From NCBI GenBank assembly GCA_041655765.1, contig JBBAEU010000001.1, positions 248,001 to 312,000 on the forward strand: DNA of 64,000 nt. The letters run 5' to 3'. The number at the start of each line of letters is the position of its first letter. Position 1 is the first letter of the stretch. The stretch comes from Brumimicrobium sp041655765 (GTDB taxonomy: Bacteria > Bacteroidota > Bacteroidia > Flavobacteriales_D > Crocinitomicaceae). The notes under the pieces were generated by a model, which did no database searches, had not been told where the DNA came from, and saw only the letters and a program-made list of their open reading frames with translations. The position numbers were made by a program, and so were the translations under genes. Shown piece by piece: positions 61,696 through 64,000 of this stretch.

Positions 61696-61965
61696 TTATC
61701 TTCTTAGTTCTAATTCTTTGATAATTTCACGGTAACGTGTAATATCTTTTTTCTTAAGGTGATCTAAATATTTTCTTCTTCTTCCTACCAAAGCCTGAAG
61801 AGCACGTTTAGTTCCTGTATCCTTAGGATTGTTTTTTAAATGCCCTGTTAAATGCTTAACTCTAAATGTGAACAAAGCGATTTGTCCTTCCAAAGAGCCA
61901 GTATCTTTTTCAGATTTACCGTACTGTTTGAAGATTTCTTGTTTTTTTTCTGATGTTAAATACAT
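61696..61965 (-). CDS. rpsO: 30S ribosomal protein S15
   Basis: An 89-residue primary 16S rRNA-binding protein of the small subunit platform. GSLEGQIALFTFRVKHLTGHLKNNPKD and ALQALVGRRRKYLDHLKKKD are the universal S15 motifs. The start ATG (MYLTSEKK) is the only reasonable one. It is the first gene of the rpsO-pnp unit and has a perfect -7 box 54 bases upstream. Confidence 0.99.
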   Translation of the reverse strand: MYLTSEKKQEIFKQYGKSEKDTGSLEGQIALFTFRVKHLTGHLKNNPKDTGTKRALQALVGRRRKYLDHLKKKDITRYREIIKELELRR

Positions 61966-62019
61966 TCCAATATTGCTTATAAATGATTATTATGTACTTG
62001 TGTTTCTTTAACACGATTG

Positions 62020-62027
62020 CAAAAGTA
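62020..62027 (-). promoter_or_regulatory. -7 promoter element (TACTTTTG) of rpsO
   Basis: Minus-strand TACTTTTG followed by C is an exact TAnnTTTG match. It leaves a leader of about 50 bases before the rpsO ATG. Confidence 0.55.
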
Positions 62028-62131
62028 GGAAATTAATTTTGTTTAATTCTATAAATTATGATTTATTTTTTAATAATTTAGCAAAAAAAAGAGTTTTGTA
62101 GGATTTCGAACTCTATCAATTTTATATATAA

Positions 62132-62758
62132 ATGAAACAACAAATACAGAAACATTATTTTTCTTTGTTTAAAAAATCACTCATCCTTTTAGGATTAATT
62201 TTTTGGATTAATAACTATTCTTATTCACAGCTAACAAATCCATTCCAAGCCATGTATGTTAATCCTGGATTTGGTCTTGAAGTTGGTTTTCTAACACAGA
62301 ACTTTAAATATGGTATCATGGATGTCGGCTTGGGATATGAGGATGATGGGCTGGATTTAAGTGCATACGTGAATCTTTTATGGAGTCCTTCTGCTGCAAA
62401 TGCTGTTTATGAGGTTTCTGATGGATATTACTATAAAGTAAAGGAAAAAGGACAAATAATTTCTTTAAACTTAGAAAAACGGTTTAACTTTATACGTGAT
62501 AGAAATAATGGTAAATACGGACTCTACATAATGGCAAAACCTGGGTATTATTGGTCTATTCATAAAGGATTGAATAATTTTAGAAAAGGAAAATTTTTAT
62601 TTATTCCAGGAGCGGGTGTATCTATCCAACCTGCTGATATAATAAGAATTTCTTTGGGTTACGCGTATTACAACATCAATCCTGGTTATATTCCAGAACA
62701 TATGGTAGATTTTAAAGTTAGCTTTATATTTAATCGACAAAATACAGCCGATCATTAA
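62132..62758 (+). CDS. Predicted outer-membrane beta-barrel protein, unknown
   Basis: A 208-residue exported protein: signal peptide to about residue 33 (ending NNYSYSQ). The mature part alternates hydrophobic and polar residues with many aromatics (GVSIQPADIIRISLGYAYYNINP), as in small 8-10 strand outer-membrane barrels. No family recognised. It is followed by a lipoprotein gene 27 bases downstream on the same strand. Confidence 0.7.
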   Translation: MKQQIQKHYFSLFKKSLILLGLIFWINNYSYSQLTNPFQAMYVNPGFGLEVGFLTQNFKYGIMDVGLGYEDDGLDLSAYVNLLWSPSAANAVYEVSDGYYYKVKEKGQIISLNLEKRFNFIRDRNNGKYGLYIMAKPGYYWSIHKGLNNFRKGKFLFIPGAGVSIQPADIIRISLGYAYYNINPGYIPEHMVDFKVSFIFNRQNTADH

Positions 62759-62785
62759 AAAAACATTGTAAAATACTAAAAATTC

Positions 62786-63217
62786 ATGAAAACGTTAATA
62801 CATATATTTTTATTCATCGGAATAATCAGCCTTTTTTCTTGCAACACAAAAGTAACGGAATGTAATATAACAACTAATTTTATATGTTATACTGCCAAAC
62901 CAAGTCACATGATTTTGAATTTAGTCATTTCAAAAAGTCCATCTAATGAACCAGTAAGAGTTAAGTTATATCTTGGAGATGCAGACACAGGAGAATTGAT
63001 TGATCAATTTACTACCTTCAACACACATAAGTCATATTATCTACAAGAAGGTGAAAAATACTCTGTTACAGCGGAATATACGCTAGCGAATAGTAAAACA
63101 TTGTTAGTCGTTAATGCAGATAATTTAAAAGCTATTTATTGCGAATCGGATGACACAAAGTGTTACGATTGGGATTATCAAGAAAGTTTAGACTTGACAC
63201 TTATTGACATAGAGTAA
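62786..63217 (+). CDS. Small lipoprotein, unknown
   Basis: A 143-residue lipoprotein with signal peptide ending in LFSC (Cys19 acylated). The mature sequence is a small beta-sandwich-like region (RVKLYLGDADTGELIDQF) with paired Cys residues, possibly disulfide-linked (CESDDTKC). No family recognised. It stands directly after the outer-membrane barrel gene, and the two may be partners. Confidence 0.7.
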   Translation: MKTLIHIFLFIGIISLFSCNTKVTECNITTNFICYTAKPSHMILNLVISKSPSNEPVRVKLYLGDADTGELIDQFTTFNTHKSYYLQEGEKYSVTAEYTLANSKTLLVVNADNLKAIYCESDDTKCYDWDYQESLDLTLIDIE

Positions 63218-63219
63218 AA

Positions 63220-64000
63220 TTACTCCTCAACATAGACAATCAATCCTGTTTCAAACGGATTATCAATTAAATTATAGAGAATATCTATATATTCTCCATT
63301 GTTGTATTGGCATAAATATGGCAGCATATTCTCATGTCTTTCTTGCAAACCATCGTTTGGAAACATACGATTATAAATATTGTCAATTTGATTCATTGCA
63401 TCTTCGCTTTGTTTCTTTTCGTGTCTTACCATTTTTTGCTTAATGCCTTCAATTTGCTTGTCTATACGCGTAATTTCACTTTTCGCATATCCCATCATTC
63501 CTTCATCTAAATTAGATATGACTTTTTCGATTTCATCAGTTAATTGTTTTGCTTTTTCATCTAGTAAATCAAAATCTAAGACTTCTTGAGCGTTATTTAA
63601 AACAAAATCTTTTTTTAGTTCGTGAATTGATTTAAAGATGTCTAAATAGTCAAGGTTTAACTTTTTAATCTTTTTAGCAGTAGGTTTGTCTATCCACTGA
63701 AGTGAATTTCTTACTTTTATTAGTGGATAAGGAACACCAGCTTTTTCAAACATTAATTTTAATTGAAGCCAATAAGCCATCTCTCCTCCTCCGCCTAGGT
63801 AACATAAATTTGGTAAAACAACCTCTTGATACAAAGGTCTCAACACTACATTGGGAGAAAATCTTTCCGGAAAATCATTGAGTTCTTTCAATAAATCCAC
63901 TTTGTTAATTTCATTAGAGTCAATTTCAAAGTTTCCATTTTCTAATAGGATAATCCTTTCTCTTAATTGATTTTTTATATAAAACAGATTAATTGGACGT
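63220..64000 (-). CDS. bshC: Bacillithiol synthase (cysteine-adding enzyme), 5'-truncated by the window edge
   Basis: The last step of bacillithiol synthesis adds cysteine to glucosaminyl-malate. The visible part contains FSPNVVLRPLYQEVVLPNLCYLGGGGEMAYW, the BshC signature, then a helical coiled-coil region (about 125-180) and the C-terminal domain. The frame stays open past the GTG at 63898-63900 to the window end; the upstream residues read RPINLFYIKNQLRERI, as expected for BshC, so about 260 residues are present and the N-terminal half is missing. It shows that the organism uses bacillithiol rather than only glutathione. Confidence 0.95.
   Translation of the reverse strand, partial: RPINLFYIKNQLRERIILLENGNFEIDSNEINKVDLLKELNDFPERFSPNVVLRPLYQEVVLPNLCYLGGGGEMAYWLQLKLMFEKAGVPYPLIKVRNSLQWIDKPTAKKIKKLNLDYLDIFKSIHELKKDFVLNNAQEVLDFDLLDEKAKQLTDEIEKVISNLDEGMMGYAKSEITRIDKQIEGIKQKMVRHEKKQSEDAMNQIDNIYNRMFPNDGLQERHENMLPYLCQYNNGEYIDILYNLIDNPFETGLIVYVEE

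Noticed and set aside
1..64000. CRISPR arrays, tRNA or rRNA genes
   Set aside because: No regularly spaced repeats and no cloverleaf or rRNA sequence was recognised; tRNA detection by eye is imperfect, so a covariance-model scan would be decisive.

Overview
The window is about 64 kb of AT-rich DNA from a member of the Bacteroidota, most likely the order Flavobacteriales. The support is taxon-typical: two secreted proteins with type IX secretion (T9SS) C-terminal sorting domains, a PorP/SprF protein, two large TonB-dependent receptors, BshC of bacillithiol synthesis, a GlsA/GlsB-like aminolipid pair, and Bacteroidota-type promoters (TAnnTTTG at -7). Family-level placement is a guess. The window opens inside pyrG and closes inside bshC, so both edge genes are partial. 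I found no tRNA, rRNA, CRISPR array, prophage or intact insertion sequence. Most of it is ordinary chromosome.

Layout. 1-8 kb: pyrG, yidC, a CoA-type Nudix hydrolase, a small GNAT protein, a von Willebrand A membrane protein and a saccharopine-dehydrogenase-like enzyme. 8-18 kb: a TonB-dependent receptor, an unknown secreted protein, an M61 peptidase with an AlbA_2 partner, a GT-C glycosyltransferase and lipoamide dehydrogenase. 17-26.7 kb: a LexA-like XRE/S24 regulator with radC, an M16 protease, a HipA-like kinase with a DUF3037 partner, a RecD-like helicase, an RluA pseudouridine synthase and panB. 26.7-33 kb: a three-gene operon (lamin-tail T9SS protein, TonB receptor, T9SS endonuclease I) that looks like an extracellular DNA-use system. 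33-44 kb: DPP-IV, flavodoxin, citrate synthase, an MBL hydrolase, a SPOR protein, the aminolipid acyltransferases, an unknown protein and a LysM glucosaminidase.

43.7-48.9 kb is a nitric-oxide / iron-sulfur repair locus. It holds an NsrR-like Rrf2 regulator, a MIP18-family Fe-S factor, an NnrS/heme-copper-oxidase-like membrane protein, a DUF1858-DUF2249 protein and, most strikingly, a 665-residue protein with five tandem DUF2249 domains fused to a RIC/ScdA di-iron repair module. FNR-like boxes precede the last gene.

51.9-55 kb is the second highlight. It is a tightly coupled operon of a lipoprotein, a ribulose-phosphate-3-epimerase fold fused to a KdsD-like CBS pair, a DAHP-synthase-family enzyme and a KdsC-like HAD phosphatase. 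It mimics the KdsD-KdsA-KdsC logic of Kdo synthesis with substituted parts, so it may make an unusual ulosonic acid, or it may be a specialised regulated entry into aromatic synthesis. The remainder holds ilvE, recQ, porP/sprF, rpsO-pnp, two small envelope proteins and bshC. A further oddity is that pyrG has lost the catalytic cysteine of its glutaminase domain.
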